Shown: positions 53,714 to 63,639, counted from the stretch's first letter. The stretch: 64,000 nt of DNA from Flintibacter sp. KGMB00164 (GCF_008727735.1 NZ_CP044227.1:2830001-2894000); one strand, 5' to 3'. Notes: generated from the letters alone by a model not told the origin. Program-made: numbers and translations.

Positions 53714-54309
53714 GTTACGCCCTGCGGGGCGTCCTACTTTGCCCACGGCGGCAAAGTAGGCAAAACGCCGCCGGGGGCCGCCTTCGAGGAACACTTTGCC
53801 TGCGGCAGTGTTCCTAGGCGGCTTGCCCCCGGTCCCCCAATTACGGGGGCGGGTCCCTTTGAGCGTTTGGTCCGTTTCGGCGGCCTAAGTTTTGACCGTG
53901 CATCCCTCTACTCTCGGCCCACAGGGGCCTTTTTCCATCAGAATTTAAAGCTATTTTCTTCTAACGCACACCGCCTGGCGCCTGCCTACCTGTTGGGTGC
54001 GGCGGTGGTCGGGCGAACCAGCTGCCACGGTTTTGCCAGGGTAGGCGGTGTCCGTACAGCGCAGATACTTTTAAATTTCTGACCCGGCAGGGGCCTGTGT
54101 CCCCGAGGCAAGAAGGACCAGCGGTCTTGTCTTTGCCCGCCGGATAGAATTGCCCATTTCCCAGGAGGGCGTCCCCCGTAACCGGGGGTCTGGGGGGCAG
54201 ATGACTGTGAGCGCCCGCTCCGCGAAGGCGCTCACCGGAATCAACCCCCAGTCACTCTTTGGTTCCTTTCTGGTGATCCAGAAAGGAACCCGCCCCGCAG
54301 GGCGGAACC
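53714..54309 (+). repeat. Composite palindromic repeat, copy G
   Basis: Full forward copy. The left end hairpin is a variant (CCTACTTTGCC/GGCAAAGTAGG); the right end is GGTTCCTTTCTG/CAGAAAGGAACC plus CGCCCCGCAGGGCGG. The right end touches the stop codon of the zincin gene. Confidence 0.87.
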
Positions 54310-54310
54310 T

Positions 54311-54679
54311 TTACTCATCTCCCCTGGCCTGCTTTAAAAACTCCGCATCCTTATCATCCAGAGCATGCAGCCCCGCAAAATCCTCCATGTGGTGGGTAAA
54401 CTCATGGGCCACAGTGGCGAAGATCTCATCCTTCCAGGTCTCCTCGTCCTCGTCAGCAAGCAGAGCGGCAAAGGAGCCGTAGTAGAGTACAATATACCGC
54501 CCCAGCATATCATTGCAGTACTCCCCCATGATGTACATCTCCCCTGGGGGAAACGCCGGGTCGGGCAGGGCCTGCTCCTCCAGCTGGATGCCTCCGTCCA
54601 GCTCTTCAAAAAACGCGTCCGGGAACTGCTGGGCGATCTCCTCCAGCCAGTCCCCCATGGTCTCGTAGCTGGGCACCAT
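54311..54679 (-). CDS. Zincin-like metallopeptidase domain protein
   Basis: A 122-residue protein with a zinc metallopeptidase motif HEFTHHMED (about residues 91-99) after a VAHE strand, as in the small Zincin_1 family. No signal peptide, so it is cytoplasmic. Substrate unknown; activity is not certain since many family members are uncharacterised. The start at 54679 has AAAGGAGG 7 nt upstream. It is divergent from the C39 peptidase gene. Confidence 0.82.
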   Translation of the reverse strand: MVPSYETMGDWLEEIAQQFPDAFFEELDGGIQLEEQALPDPAFPPGEMYIMGEYCNDMLGRYIVLYYGSFAALLADEDEETWKDEIFATVAHEFTHHMEDFAGLHALDDKDAEFLKQARGDE

Positions 54680-54843
54680 GGCAAACGCCTCCTTTTCTTC
54701 CTTTTCCTCAGGATATCAAAAACTATGCTCCCATACAAGGGTCAGAAAACCTTCGAAAAAACTTAAGAATTATTCCATATCAATTTAATCTTTCTGCGGT
54801 ATGGTATAGAAGACATCCCTTGGACAGAAAAGAGGTTTTCCCT

Positions 54844-55695
54844 ATGCCATCCCGTTCCCGCGAGGCTGCCGCCTCCACAAAGAAAAAACGTCGCCGTTCC
54901 CCCCTGCCCTGGATTCTTCTGGTCCTGGTGGCAGTGGTGGGAGGCTATCGCCTCTATACCGGCTATTTCCCCTTCCAGCCCCGCCACTCCCTGGACGGCC
55001 AGACCATCAGCAGCGAGACTCTCTCCCAGCTGCGTGAACTGGCCAAGGAGGAGACCCAGGCTAAATACATCCTGAAAAATCTGGACGACTACCCCGCCAA
55101 TCTGCTCTCCCTGCTTGCCCGCAACAGTGAAACTCTGGACTTTGTGGCGGGCTATCCCCAGCACAAGCACGACACCCCCGCCGACACGGTGGGCGAGGTG
55201 ACAAAGGGAGAGTTCCCCCTGCTCATACAGTGGGATATGCGCTGGGGCTACGCCAACTACGGCGATGGTCTGATGGCTCTCAACGGCTGCGGCCCCACCG
55301 CCCTGTCCATGGTGATCTGCGGCCTCACTGGAGACAACACCATCACCCCCTACACCGTGGCCCAGTACGCTGACAGCCAAGGGCTGTATGTGGACGGCGT
55401 GGGCACCAGCTGGGATCTGATGCGCACAGGAGCCGAACACTTCGGTCTCACCGCCAAGGAGCTGCCCCTGGACGAGGGCGTGGTCACCCGCGCTCTGAAA
55501 AACGGCCAGCCCATCATTTGCAGCGTCGGCCCCGGCGACTTTACCACCAGCGGCCACTTTATCGTGTTGGTGGGCATGGAGGACGGCAAAATTCGGGTCA
55601 ACGATCCCAACCGCCACTCCACCAGCTCTCAGCTGTGGGACTACGACACCCTGGCCGGACAGATCAACAATCTGTGGGCCTACTCCCTGGCCTGA
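54844..55695 (+). CDS. Exported C39-like cysteine peptidase
   Basis: A 283-residue protein with a basic N terminus and one membrane segment (about residues 22-40, PWILLVLVAVVGGYRLY), so the domain is probably outside the cell. The C-terminal 160 residues are a Peptidase_C39_2 fold: Gln in IQWDMRWG, catalytic Cys in NGCGPTALSM (about residue 146), His in SGHFIVLVG and Asn-Asp in RVNDPNR. The start is set at 54844 (MPSRSREA), although the ribosome site (AGAGG) is weak. It is followed by the serpin gene at 125 bp, with a separate TATAAT in between. Confidence 0.88.
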   Translation: MPSRSREAAASTKKKRRRSPLPWILLVLVAVVGGYRLYTGYFPFQPRHSLDGQTISSETLSQLRELAKEETQAKYILKNLDDYPANLLSLLARNSETLDFVAGYPQHKHDTPADTVGEVTKGEFPLLIQWDMRWGYANYGDGLMALNGCGPTALSMVICGLTGDNTITPYTVAQYADSQGLYVDGVGTSWDLMRTGAEHFGLTAKELPLDEGVVTRALKNGQPIICSVGPGDFTTSGHFIVLVGMEDGKIRVNDPNRHSTSSQLWDYDTLAGQINNLWAYSLA

Positions 55696-55721
55696 CCCTT
55701 CCCTGCCGGAGCAAAACGGGG

Positions 55722-55727
55722 TATAAT
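55722..55727 (+). promoter_or_regulatory. -10 box of the serpin gene
   Basis: A perfect TATAAT, 94 bp before the serpin start; the -35 is poor. Confidence 0.5.
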
Positions 55728-55820
55728 AGAGATAAGAATCCGTGCTTAGATTTGGAACCCCTCCACCCTGTATTCCGTCTAAATCAGTAGAGAGGAAACA
55801 CCGGAAAGGAGTGTACTGCC

Positions 55821-57203
55821 ATGAAACGAACGGTATCCATCTTGCTGGCCTCTGCCCTACTCTTATCTCTGGCAAGCTGCGGCCCCAAAGGGGAGTCTTC
55901 CGATCCCCAGGGCAGTCAGAGCTCGTCCCAGAGCCAGGCCGAGGCCGTCTTTACCACCCTGAAGGAGCCCACCTACCCCGAATTTCCCCAGTTTCCCCAG
56001 CAGCCCGAGGACGGCCCTGACGCTGACTGGGACGCCTATTATAACGCCTACGACGAGTATTACAGCGCGGTGATGGAGCTGCGCAGCGGCGGCATCCCTG
56101 AGGGCACCCGCTTTGCCCTGAGCGACTTTGCCGCCAAGAGCACTCCCCTGGCTCTGGCAGGCCAGGAGGGGAAAAACGCCGCTTACTCCCCTGCCTCCCT
56201 GTGGGCGGCTCTTGCCATGCTGGTACCCTGCGCCCAGGGCGACAGTCAGGCCCAGCTGCTCTCCGCCCTGGGGGTGGCCGGTCAGCGGGAGCTCACCGAC
56301 CAGGTGGGTCGCCTGTGGAAGGGCCTGTATACCAACGACGGGGTGAGCAGCCTGATTTTGTCCAACTCCGTGTGGCTCAATGATGCTCAGGAGGGGAACT
56401 ACGTCCAGTCCACCCTGGACACGTTGGGCCGGGACTACTTTGCCGGGGTATACACCACCCCCATGGGCACTGCCGGAGCCAATCAGGCCATCACGGACTG
56501 GATTTCCAAGGAGACAGGCGGTCTCATCGGCGGAGATGGGCCGGTGGTGGAGACCACACCGGACACCCTGCTTCTGCTGGCCTCCTCCCTCTACTACAAG
56601 GCAGCCTGGCTGGAGCCCTTTGATGCCTCCCAGACCCAGGCGGGAGACTTCACCACCGCCGCAGGGAATACCGTCTCCGCAGACTTTATGCACGCTTCCA
56701 AAGCGGGTAGTTTTCTGAAACGGGATGGCTATCAGGCTGCTGCTCTGGAAACCCAACTGGGCGAGATGTTCTTCGTCCTGCCAGAGGAGGGCACAGCTCC
56801 CGAGACGCTGCTCAATGACCCCAACTTCCTGTCCAGCCTCAGCTCCGGAGCCGCCGATGTGCAGTACGGTACGGTGGAGTGGTCGGTACCCAAGTTTGAC
56901 CTGTCCGCCGACCTGGACCTGATGAACACCCTGAAATCTCTGGGCATCACCGACCTGCTGGATGGCGACAAAGCGGATCTCAGCGGTCTCACCTCTCTGG
57001 ACGCCTATCTGAACCAGGCCCAGCAGATGACCCGGGTGAGTGTAAACGAAGAAGGCGTGGAGGCCGCCGCCGTTACCATATTGGGCATGGGAGCGGGCGC
57101 GCCGCCTGACGAAACCTGCATCATGGAGCTGAATCGCCCCTTCCTGTTCGTACTGCGCAGCCAGGGTGTGACCCTATTTGTCGGCGTGGTGAATGAGGTG
57201 TAA
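55821..57203 (+). CDS. Serpin lipoprotein
   Basis: Protease inhibitor of the serpin family, 460 residues. A lipoprotein signal with lipobox LASC (Cys20) puts it on the cell surface, followed by a Ser/Gln/Pro linker of about 70 residues. The serpin fold then runs to the end: KNAAYSPASLWAALAML, NSVWLND, LLLASSLYYKAAW, and the hinge NEEGVEAAAVT followed by a reactive loop ILGMGAGAPPDETC and NRPFLFVL. The small-residue hinge suggests it is an inhibitor, not a non-inhibitory member. The target protease cannot be told from the loop; a host or neighbouring protease is possible. Confidence 0.93.
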   Translation: MKRTVSILLASALLLSLASCGPKGESSDPQGSQSSSQSQAEAVFTTLKEPTYPEFPQFPQQPEDGPDADWDAYYNAYDEYYSAVMELRSGGIPEGTRFALSDFAAKSTPLALAGQEGKNAAYSPASLWAALAMLVPCAQGDSQAQLLSALGVAGQRELTDQVGRLWKGLYTNDGVSSLILSNSVWLNDAQEGNYVQSTLDTLGRDYFAGVYTTPMGTAGANQAITDWISKETGGLIGGDGPVVETTPDTLLLLASSLYYKAAWLEPFDASQTQAGDFTTAAGNTVSADFMHASKAGSFLKRDGYQAAALETQLGEMFFVLPEEGTAPETLLNDPNFLSSLSSGAADVQYGTVEWSVPKFDLSADLDLMNTLKSLGITDLLDGDKADLSGLTSLDAYLNQAQQMTRVSVNEEGVEAAAVTILGMGAGAPPDETCIMELNRPFLFVLRSQGVTLFVGVVNEV

Positions 57204-57221
57204 TTCTTTCTCTGATATAGC

Positions 57222-57262
57222 AAGCGTCCCCGCAGGGTGAGTTCCTGCGGGGACGCTTTTTG
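57222..57262 (+). terminator. Terminator of the serpin gene
   Basis: AAGCGTCCCCGCAGG with CCTGCGGGGACGCTT and a T run. Confidence 0.93.
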
Positions 57263-57271
57263 TGTTTGGAG

Positions 57272-57879
57272 GGTTCCGCCCTGCGGGGCGAGGAGAGGCG
57301 ATGTTCCTTTCTGAGCGATCAGAAAGGAACCAAAGAATCGCTGGGGGTTGATTCCGGTGAGCGCCTTCGCGGAGCGGGCGCTCACAGTCATCTGCCCCCC
57401 AGGCCCCCATTACGGGGGACGCCCTCCAGAAAGATTGGTTTTGACCTCCCGGCGGGCAAAGACAAGATCTGTGATTCTTTTTGCCTCGGGCCTTAGGCCC
57501 TTTATGTGCAAAATTTGGTGGAAAGGTGCGTTGAAATAACACCGCCTACTCTGGCAAAACTGTGGCGGTTAGTCAGCTCGACCACCGCCGCACCAAACAG
57601 GTAGGCAAGCACCAGGCGGCGTGCGTTAGTGTGGCAATGCCTTCAAATTTTGATGGTAGCAGGCCCCTGTGGGCCGAGAATAGGACGGAAACCGGTCTTG
57701 ATTTTGCCCGCCGGAAAACACCTAAGGCCCAAAGGGACACGCCCCCGTAAACAGGGGTCCGGGGAAAAGGTGACTGTGAGTGCCCGCTCCGCGAAGGCGC
57801 TCACCGGAGCCATTCCCCGGCGGCGTTTTGGTTCCTTTGCCGCCGTGGGCAAAGGAACCCGCCCCGCAGGGCGGAACCC
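57272..57879 (-). repeat. Composite palindromic repeat, copy H
   Basis: Full copy in reverse orientation, starting with GGTTCCGCCCTGCGGGGCG and ending with CGCCCCGCAGGGCGGAACC. It is followed directly by the end of element T8. Confidence 0.87.
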
Positions 57880-57884
57880 TGAAA

Positions 57885-58001
57885 TAAAAACGTGGGAGCG
57901 ACGAAGAATGTCACTCCCACGAAAAACTCTCTTACGGGCGTAGAGGCGAAACGAAGTTTCGCACAAAGTTCTTTGCCAAGCTTTCTTTTAAGAAAGCGGG
58001 G
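57885..58001 (-). repeat. 3'-end triple-hairpin element T8
   Basis: Starts at the stop of the large permease gene: CCGCTTTCTTA/AAGAAAGC (second type of hairpin 1), GCGAAACTTCGTTTCGC, CTCTACGCCCG, GTGGGAGTGAC/GTCGCTCCCAC and a U run. Confidence 0.87.
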
Positions 58002-58002
58002 G

Positions 58003-61000
58003 TTATTCGACGGTTTTCAGCGACTCCACCATATCCAGCTTTTTGAGCTTCCGGTGGGCCGCCAAGTTCACCACCAGAGAGAACACGGTGGTCAGCAGTA
58101 CCGCCCACAGATAGCTGGTGGGCGCCACGGTGCGGCCGAACATCAAAAGGTCAATTTCCACCGTCAGGATCAGCCACTGGTGGAGGAATTTACCCATCAC
58201 CATGCCCATGGCCACACCAAACACGGTGAGAATCACGTTCTCCCGGTAGATATAGGCAGACAGCTCCCCGTCGTAGAAGCCTAACACCTTCAGAGTAGCC
58301 AGCTCCCGCATGCGCTCGGTGATGTTAATGTTGGTCAGGTTGTAGAGCACCACAAAGGCCAGGGCCGCGGCACACACGATGATCAGCGCCACCGCGTAGT
58401 CCACGCTCTCCAAGCTGGTGCCGAAGGTTTTTCTTGTGTCCTCGATGCGGGTGAGCGAGCTGACGCCGTCCAGGGAGACCAGCTTCTGCTCCAGCTCCTG
58501 GGCACCATCGGCCTGGGTGTCGTAGGAGACCAGCACGGCATTTTCCTCCGGAGTCTGACCGAAGACCTGCTCATAGTAGGCCTGGGACATATAGATGCTG
58601 TGCTGGATGTAGTGCTCGGTGATATCGGCCACCCGCACCTCCACCCGGCTGTCTCCGTCCAGGGTGATGGTATCTCCCACCTCCACGTCCAGCAGCAGGG
58701 AGAGCTTTTCGGTGAGGATGACCCCATCATCGGGAAGGGTAACGGTGTCATTGTCGGTGCGGTGGCGCAGGTTGACAAACCGCTCCAGCACCTCACTGTT
58801 TTCCACCACCTCCAGGGTGGCGTCGGCGGTATAGGCGTCGGTCTCGGCGGTGACGGTCTCGGTGTGTTCCTTCGTCCAGTCCCCTACCAGCTCGCTGCCC
58901 TCCAGCGCCTTTTCCACCTCGGCCCACTCGCCGGGGGTAATATGCTCCACCAGCCCCAGCTGGGCGGAGTAGCGGTAGATCTCCTCATACTGCTTCTCCA
59001 TCACTGCAAAGATGGAGTCCCGCAGGCCAAAGGCCGTGACAATGAGGGCGGCGCAGCCGCCGATGCCGATGACGGTCATCCAGAACCGCTTCTGATACCG
59101 GAAGAGGTTGCGCAGGGTGATCTTATAGTTGAACGACAGCCGCCGCCACAGAGGGGTGATGCGCTCCAGCAGGATGCGCTTGCCCATGGGGGGCGCTTTG
59201 GGCCGCATGAGCTGGGCAGGCACGGCGGCCAGGGTATTGAAGCAGGCACCCAGGGCGGACAGGGTGACCGTCCCCACCGCCGCCAGACAGGCCGTGACCG
59301 AAGTGACCGGCTCAATGCCGTAATGGATGGGACCAAAGGTATAGATGATTTTCCAGGAGGTACAGATGATCCAGGGCAGCAGGGTCAGGCCCACCGCCAG
59401 ACCAACCAGGGAGCCTACCGCACTGGCCAGGAAGCCGTAGCCCACATATTTGATGGCAATGGCGCCCTTGGAGTAGCCCAGAGCCTTCATGCCGCCGATG
59501 GCCACCCGCTGCTCCTCCACCATGCGGGTCATGGTGGTCAAACACACCAGAGCCGCCACCAGGAAGAAAATAAGGGGGAATACGCTGGCCAGGTTGCCCA
59601 TGCGGTCGGCGTCCATGGAGTAGCTGACAAAGCCCATGTTGGTGTCCCGGTCCAGCAGGTACCACTCACAGTCGTCCAGATCGTCCAGATCCCGCTGGGC
59701 CTGCTCCACCTTCTTTTTGGCGTCGGCGATCTCAGCCTCGGCCTCCGCTTTGCCGTCCAGGTATTCCTGGTAGCCGTCGGCGTACTCGGCCTCGCCGTCG
59801 TCCAGCTCTTTCTTGGCGTCAGCCAGTTCAGCCAGTCCGTCGGCACGCTCCTGCTCCAGGGTCTTCTTGCCGTCCTGGAGCTCGATGAGGCCGTCCTCGT
59901 ACTCCTTCTTGCCGTCCTGCCAATCCTTTAAGCCCTGGGCGTAGTCGGCTTCGCCGTCGTCCAGCTTCTTCTTGGCGTCCTCCAGCTCCAGGCGGCCGTC
60001 CTCCAGTTCCGCCCAGCCGTCCTCCAGCTCCTTCTTGGCATCGTCCAGTTCCTTTTTGGCATCCTCCAGCTGGGCTACGCCGTCCTCGTACTCCTCCTCG
60101 CCCTCTTCCAGCTGCTTTTTGGCGCTGTTGAGCTGCCGCCGGGCAGAGGCAAGCTCTGCCTCGCCGTCATAGATTTCCTGCCAGCCATCCTGAATGGCCT
60201 GGTTTCCGGAGAGGAACACAGAGGTGGACACAGGCACCGGTTGGCCGCTGGCGTCGGTGGTATAGAGCTGATTTAACTGGGTTTGGAGCTGCTGGGAGGT
60301 GGTATTGGTAAGGCCCGCCGCCTCCCGCTGGGCTCGTAGAGTATCCAGCTGCTCTTTAAAGGGAATGACCTTCTCCAGCCCAGCCAATTGGCCCTGTGCC
60401 TCAGCCAACCTCTCCCGCTGGGCAGCAATCTGTCCCTCCAGCGCCGCTTTTTGGGCCTCATAGTTCGAGGCGGAAGTATCCAAGTCGTCCAATTGACCCT
60501 GCAATTCCTGGATTTTACCCTGAATTTCGTTAATGGCTCCCTCAAGCTGCACTTTTTCTGCTGCCAAATCATCAGTATCTATGTCGGCATACTCCCCCAA
60601 CTGCTGTTCCAATTGGGCAATGCCGTCTAACAGCTGAATGCCTTTGTTTAAATTCTCGCGGGCGTTATCCAGGGCGTCATTGATGTCGTCCTTGTAGCCG
60701 CCCGCCATGGCGGCCAGTAAATCACTATTATTGGCAAAGCTCAGGTTGGCATCCAGAATTTTTAGCTGCTCCCGGAACTGAGTCAGGCCTTCCTGGAAGG
60801 CAGCCTCCTGCTGCTGCAGCTCCCGGCGGCCGGCGTTGAGCTGGGCTACGCCGGAATTATACTGCCTGACGCCGTCATAATACTCGTCCCAGCCGTCATC
60901 CAGCTCCTTTCGGGCGTCCTCCAGCTCGGCCACGCCGTCCTCATATTCCTTAAGGCCATCCTTGTATTTTTGCTCACCCTCGTAGTAGTCCTGCAAACCG

Positions 61001-62109
61001 TCCAGATATTCCCCGCGGCCCTCCTCATAGTCGGCCCAGCCGTCATCCAGCTCTTTTCGGGCGTCTTTGAGCTCGTTTTCGCCGTCTATAAGCTCCTGGA
61101 GCGCATCAGCAAGCTCCTTTTCCCCGTCTGCAATCTCCTGCTCCGCGTCGGCGATTTCCTGGTTAAAGGTGTTTTCGCCGTCCCGGTACTCCGCCCAGCC
61201 GTCGTCCAGCTCTTTCCGGGCATCGGCCAGTTCCGCTTCCGCGTCGGCCAGCTCCTGGGCCACCTCTGCCTCGGCATCGGCGAGCTCCTGCTTGGCCTTG
61301 TCGATCTCTTCCTGGGCCTCGTCCCGGATGGAGTCGCCCCGCAGCTGGGCCCGCTCTTTGGAAAGAGGTTCCAGCTGGTCGGTGCGCTCCTCTACCAATT
61401 GCTCGTAGGCGTCGCTGTAAGTCATCAGCTCAGAAGCGCCCTCAAACAGGAGGTAGGCGTCGGTATAGGTCTCCATATCAAAGGATTCCATGGGCAGCAG
61501 AATAAAATAGCTCACTTTTCCGGTGCCCAAGGTGGAGGAGCCTCGCTCCACACCGATGTACAGCGGAGAGTTGGCACTTCCAACTATGGTAAATTCTGTC
61601 TGCTTTAAAGCGTCCTTATAATCCCCGGTTCCGGTGTCTAATGTGATCGTATCCCCCACAGAAAGGCCTGTTTCCTGCAAAAATCGGGGTTCTACCAAAC
61701 ATTCTCCGGCCTTTTCCGGGAGTCGGCCCTCCTGCAGGTTGGGGATGTTCAAATTATCTGTAAAGGATAATACCTTCACAGTAGAATCCTTATCCTCAAC
61801 CTTCACCGTCGCGTCGATGGTATAGGCCCCCTGGGCCAGCTCCACCCCCTCCTGACGGCTGAGCACCTCCACGTCCTCCTCCGTCAGCCCCAGGGTGGAC
61901 ACCACCCGCAGGTCCATCAGCCGCTGGGCATCCAGATATTGGTCCACGCTGTTTTTCATGTCGGGCTCGGTGACCCGCAGACCCGCCAGAAAACAGACCG
62001 CCAGGGCAGAGAGGATCATGATGGAGATAAAGCGGCTGCGGGTATTCTTGATCTCCCGCAGAGTATCGGTGAGCAGGCGGTTGGGGGTGCGCTTTCTTCT
62101 GTTTTTCAT
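58003..62109 (-). CDS. FtsX-family ABC exporter permease with giant coiled coil
   Basis: Permease of a MacB/FtsX-type ABC system, 1368 residues. A first membrane segment lies at about 25-45, then an extracellular domain. Residues 256-805 are one long stretch of heptad-like, highly charged sequence with repeated blocks such as ARKELDDGWAEY and AKKELDDGEAEY. Two FtsX domains follow, at about 825-960 (with TTMTRMVEEQRVAIGGMKALGYS) and at the C terminus (NINITERMRELATLKVLGFYDGEL). Such architecture occurs in Firmicute peptide or lipid exporters, but with shorter coils. It pairs with the ATPase gene 77 bp upstream and TetR control is likely. Element T8 follows. Confidence 0.9.
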   Translation of the reverse strand: MKNRRKRTPNRLLTDTLREIKNTRSRFISIMILSALAVCFLAGLRVTEPDMKNSVDQYLDAQRLMDLRVVSTLGLTEEDVEVLSRQEGVELAQGAYTIDATVKVEDKDSTVKVLSFTDNLNIPNLQEGRLPEKAGECLVEPRFLQETGLSVGDTITLDTGTGDYKDALKQTEFTIVGSANSPLYIGVERGSSTLGTGKVSYFILLPMESFDMETYTDAYLLFEGASELMTYSDAYEQLVEERTDQLEPLSKERAQLRGDSIRDEAQEEIDKAKQELADAEAEVAQELADAEAELADARKELDDGWAEYRDGENTFNQEIADAEQEIADGEKELADALQELIDGENELKDARKELDDGWADYEEGRGEYLDGLQDYYEGEQKYKDGLKEYEDGVAELEDARKELDDGWDEYYDGVRQYNSGVAQLNAGRRELQQQEAAFQEGLTQFREQLKILDANLSFANNSDLLAAMAGGYKDDINDALDNARENLNKGIQLLDGIAQLEQQLGEYADIDTDDLAAEKVQLEGAINEIQGKIQELQGQLDDLDTSASNYEAQKAALEGQIAAQRERLAEAQGQLAGLEKVIPFKEQLDTLRAQREAAGLTNTTSQQLQTQLNQLYTTDASGQPVPVSTSVFLSGNQAIQDGWQEIYDGEAELASARRQLNSAKKQLEEGEEEYEDGVAQLEDAKKELDDAKKELEDGWAELEDGRLELEDAKKKLDDGEADYAQGLKDWQDGKKEYEDGLIELQDGKKTLEQERADGLAELADAKKELDDGEAEYADGYQEYLDGKAEAEAEIADAKKKVEQAQRDLDDLDDCEWYLLDRDTNMGFVSYSMDADRMGNLASVFPLIFFLVAALVCLTTMTRMVEEQRVAIGGMKALGYSKGAIAIKYVGYGFLASAVGSLVGLAVGLTLLPWIICTSWKIIYTFGPIHYGIEPVTSVTACLAAVGTVTLSALGACFNTLAAVPAQLMRPKAPPMGKRILLERITPLWRRLSFNYKITLRNLFRYQKRFWMTVIGIGGCAALIVTAFGLRDSIFAVMEKQYEEIYRYSAQLGLVEHITPGEWAEVEKALEGSELVGDWTKEHTETVTAETDAYTADATLEVVENSEVLERFVNLRHRTDNDTVTLPDDGVILTEKLSLLLDVEVGDTITLDGDSRVEVRVADITEHYIQHSIYMSQAYYEQVFGQTPEENAVLVSYDTQADGAQELEQKLVSLDGVSSLTRIEDTRKTFGTSLESVDYAVALIIVCAAALAFVVLYNLTNINITERMRELATLKVLGFYDGELSAYIYRENVILTVFGVAMGMVMGKFLHQWLILTVEIDLLMFGRTVAPTSYLWAVLLTTVFSLVVNLAAHRKLKKLDMVESLKTVE

Positions 62110-62186
62110 GCCGCCGCCCCCTTTCTTTGTCTTAAATGGTCCATATTGTTCTAAAAGTGCTCCTTATTGTGCTGTTTTTGCCCTGT

Positions 62187-62888
62187 TTACCACTCGATTT
62201 CTTCCACGGGCATGGGGTTCTCGTTGCGCACGATCCGGTCCACCCGGCCGTTTTTTACGTGGATTACCTTGTCGGCCATGGGTGCAATGGCGGTGTTGTG
62301 GGTGATGACCACCACCGTCATCCCCTGCTGGCGGCAGGTGTCCTGAAGGAGCTTTAAGATGGCCTTGCCGGTGATGTAGTCCAGAGCGCCGGTAGGTTCG
62401 TCGCACAGCAGCAGCTTGGGGTTTTTGGCCAGCGCACGGGCAATGGCCACCCGCTGCTGCTCGCCGCCGGAGAGCTGGGCGGGGAAGTTATTGAGCCGCT
62501 CCCCCAGTCCCACGTGGCACAGTACCTCCTGGGCCGGAAGAGGTTCCTTGCAGATCTGGGCGGCCAGCTCCACATTTTCCAGGGCAGTGAGGTTTTGAAT
62601 CAGGTTATAGAACTGAAAAACAAAACCGATGTCGTAGCGCCGGTAGGTGGTCAGCTGGCGGGAGTTGCATTTGCTGATCTCCTTGCCGTCCACCAGAATG
62701 GTGCCCTCGTCGCAGGCGTCCATGCCGCCCAAAATATTCAGCACCGTGGTTTTGCCCGCGCCCGAGGGGCCCACGATGATGACAAACTCCCCTTTTTCAA
62801 TGTCAAAGGTGATGTCATCCACCGCCGTGATGGTGACCTCACCCATTTTATACCGCTTGACCACGTGCTCCAGTGAAATATATGCCAT
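62187..62888 (-). CDS. ABC transporter ATP-binding protein, MacB/LolD type
   Basis: ATPase for the coiled-coil permease. The 233-residue protein has Walker [10 protein letters not shown] (about residue 41), Q-loop in [19 protein letters not shown] (LolD/MacB type), signature [15 protein letters not shown], Walker [13 protein letters not shown] and switch VVITHN. All catalytic residues are present. The start at 62888 has AGGAGG 7 nt upstream. It is divergent from the TetR gene, with which it shares a 178-bp control region. Confidence 0.95.
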   Translation of the reverse strand: MAYISLEHVVKRYKMGEVTITAVDDITFDIEKGEFVIIVGPSGAGKTTVLNILGGMDACDEGTILVDGKEISKCNSRQLTTYRRYDIGFVFQFYNLIQNLTALENVELAAQICKEPLPAQEVLCHVGLGERLNNFPAQLSGGEQQRVAIARALAKNPKLLLCDEPTGALDYITGKAILKLLQDTCRQQGMTVVVITHNTAIAPMADKVIHVKNGRVDRIVRNENPMPVEEIEW

Positions 62889-62899
62889 ACCCGTCCTCC

Positions 62900-62975
62900 T
62901 GTTGATTAAGGAACATGTGTTGATTATTTTTACACTTTATATTATAGTGGTTCCAACGGCAGACGCAAGGGACAC
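62900..62975 (-). promoter_or_regulatory. Promoter of the exporter operon with direct repeats
   Basis: TATAAT on the minus strand (62941-62946) with TTGCGT 16 bp upstream. Two direct repeats TGTTGATTA at 62900-62908 and 62918-62926, 18 bp apart, lie between promoter and gene. They may be a TetR operator; this is inference. Confidence 0.5.
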
Positions 62976-63066
62976 ATTTGCCCATTCTTGTCTGAAACCC
63001 AACAATTTTCCACATTCTGTCCGGAAAATGTGGAAAGATTCCGTAAACTTTTCAGGAGGGAGCTAT

Positions 63067-63639
63067 ATGATCCAGGACACCCAGGACCGCCGGGTTCGCC
63101 GCACCCGGATGCGCCTGCAGCAGGCCATGCTGGAGCTGCTGAAAGAGAAGGACGCCCGCTCCATTACCGTGCGTGAACTGACCCAGCGTGCCGACGTGAA
63201 CCGGGGCACCTTCTACGCCCACTACAAGGATGTATTCGATCTGCTGGACCAGATGGAGCAGGACCTGTTTCAGCGTTTGACCCAGCTGTTGTCCTCCTAT
63301 TCCACCCAAGATTTGCAGCGGGGGCTCACCCCCCTGCTCACCGACGTGTTCCGCTTTGTCCGGGACGATCCGGTGCTGCGGCTGGCCTTTTTGGACCAGC
63401 GCACCCAGGACTCCTTTTTCCGGCGGCTGGACCAGCTGATTTATAAAAAGTGCCAGGAGGACTGGCAGGGGCTGTTTCTGCCCGTAGACCAGCAGCTGTG
63501 GAACTGCTGCCTGGACTTTTTGGTGTCGGGCGCGGTGGGACTGGCCCGTGGCTGGATGGTCCGGGGTTTTCAAGAGGAGCCGGAGCAGGTGGCCCAACTG
63601 GCCAACCGGCTGATCCTGAACGGTCTTTCCCTGTCTTAA
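63067..63639 (+). CDS. TetR-family regulator
   Basis: A 190-residue repressor. Residues 8-55 are the TetR helix-turn-helix (ARSITVRELTQRADVNRGTFYAHYKDVFDLLDQM), followed by a helical ligand/dimer domain of the TetR_C type. The start at 63067 has AGGAGGG 6 nt upstream; an upstream reading frame is a shadow of the ATPase gene. It is divergent from the ABC exporter operon and probably controls it. The ligand is unknown. Confidence 0.93.
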   Translation: MIQDTQDRRVRRTRMRLQQAMLELLKEKDARSITVRELTQRADVNRGTFYAHYKDVFDLLDQMEQDLFQRLTQLLSSYSTQDLQRGLTPLLTDVFRFVRDDPVLRLAFLDQRTQDSFFRRLDQLIYKKCQEDWQGLFLPVDQQLWNCCLDFLVSGAVGLARGWMVRGFQEEPEQVAQLANRLILNGLSLS

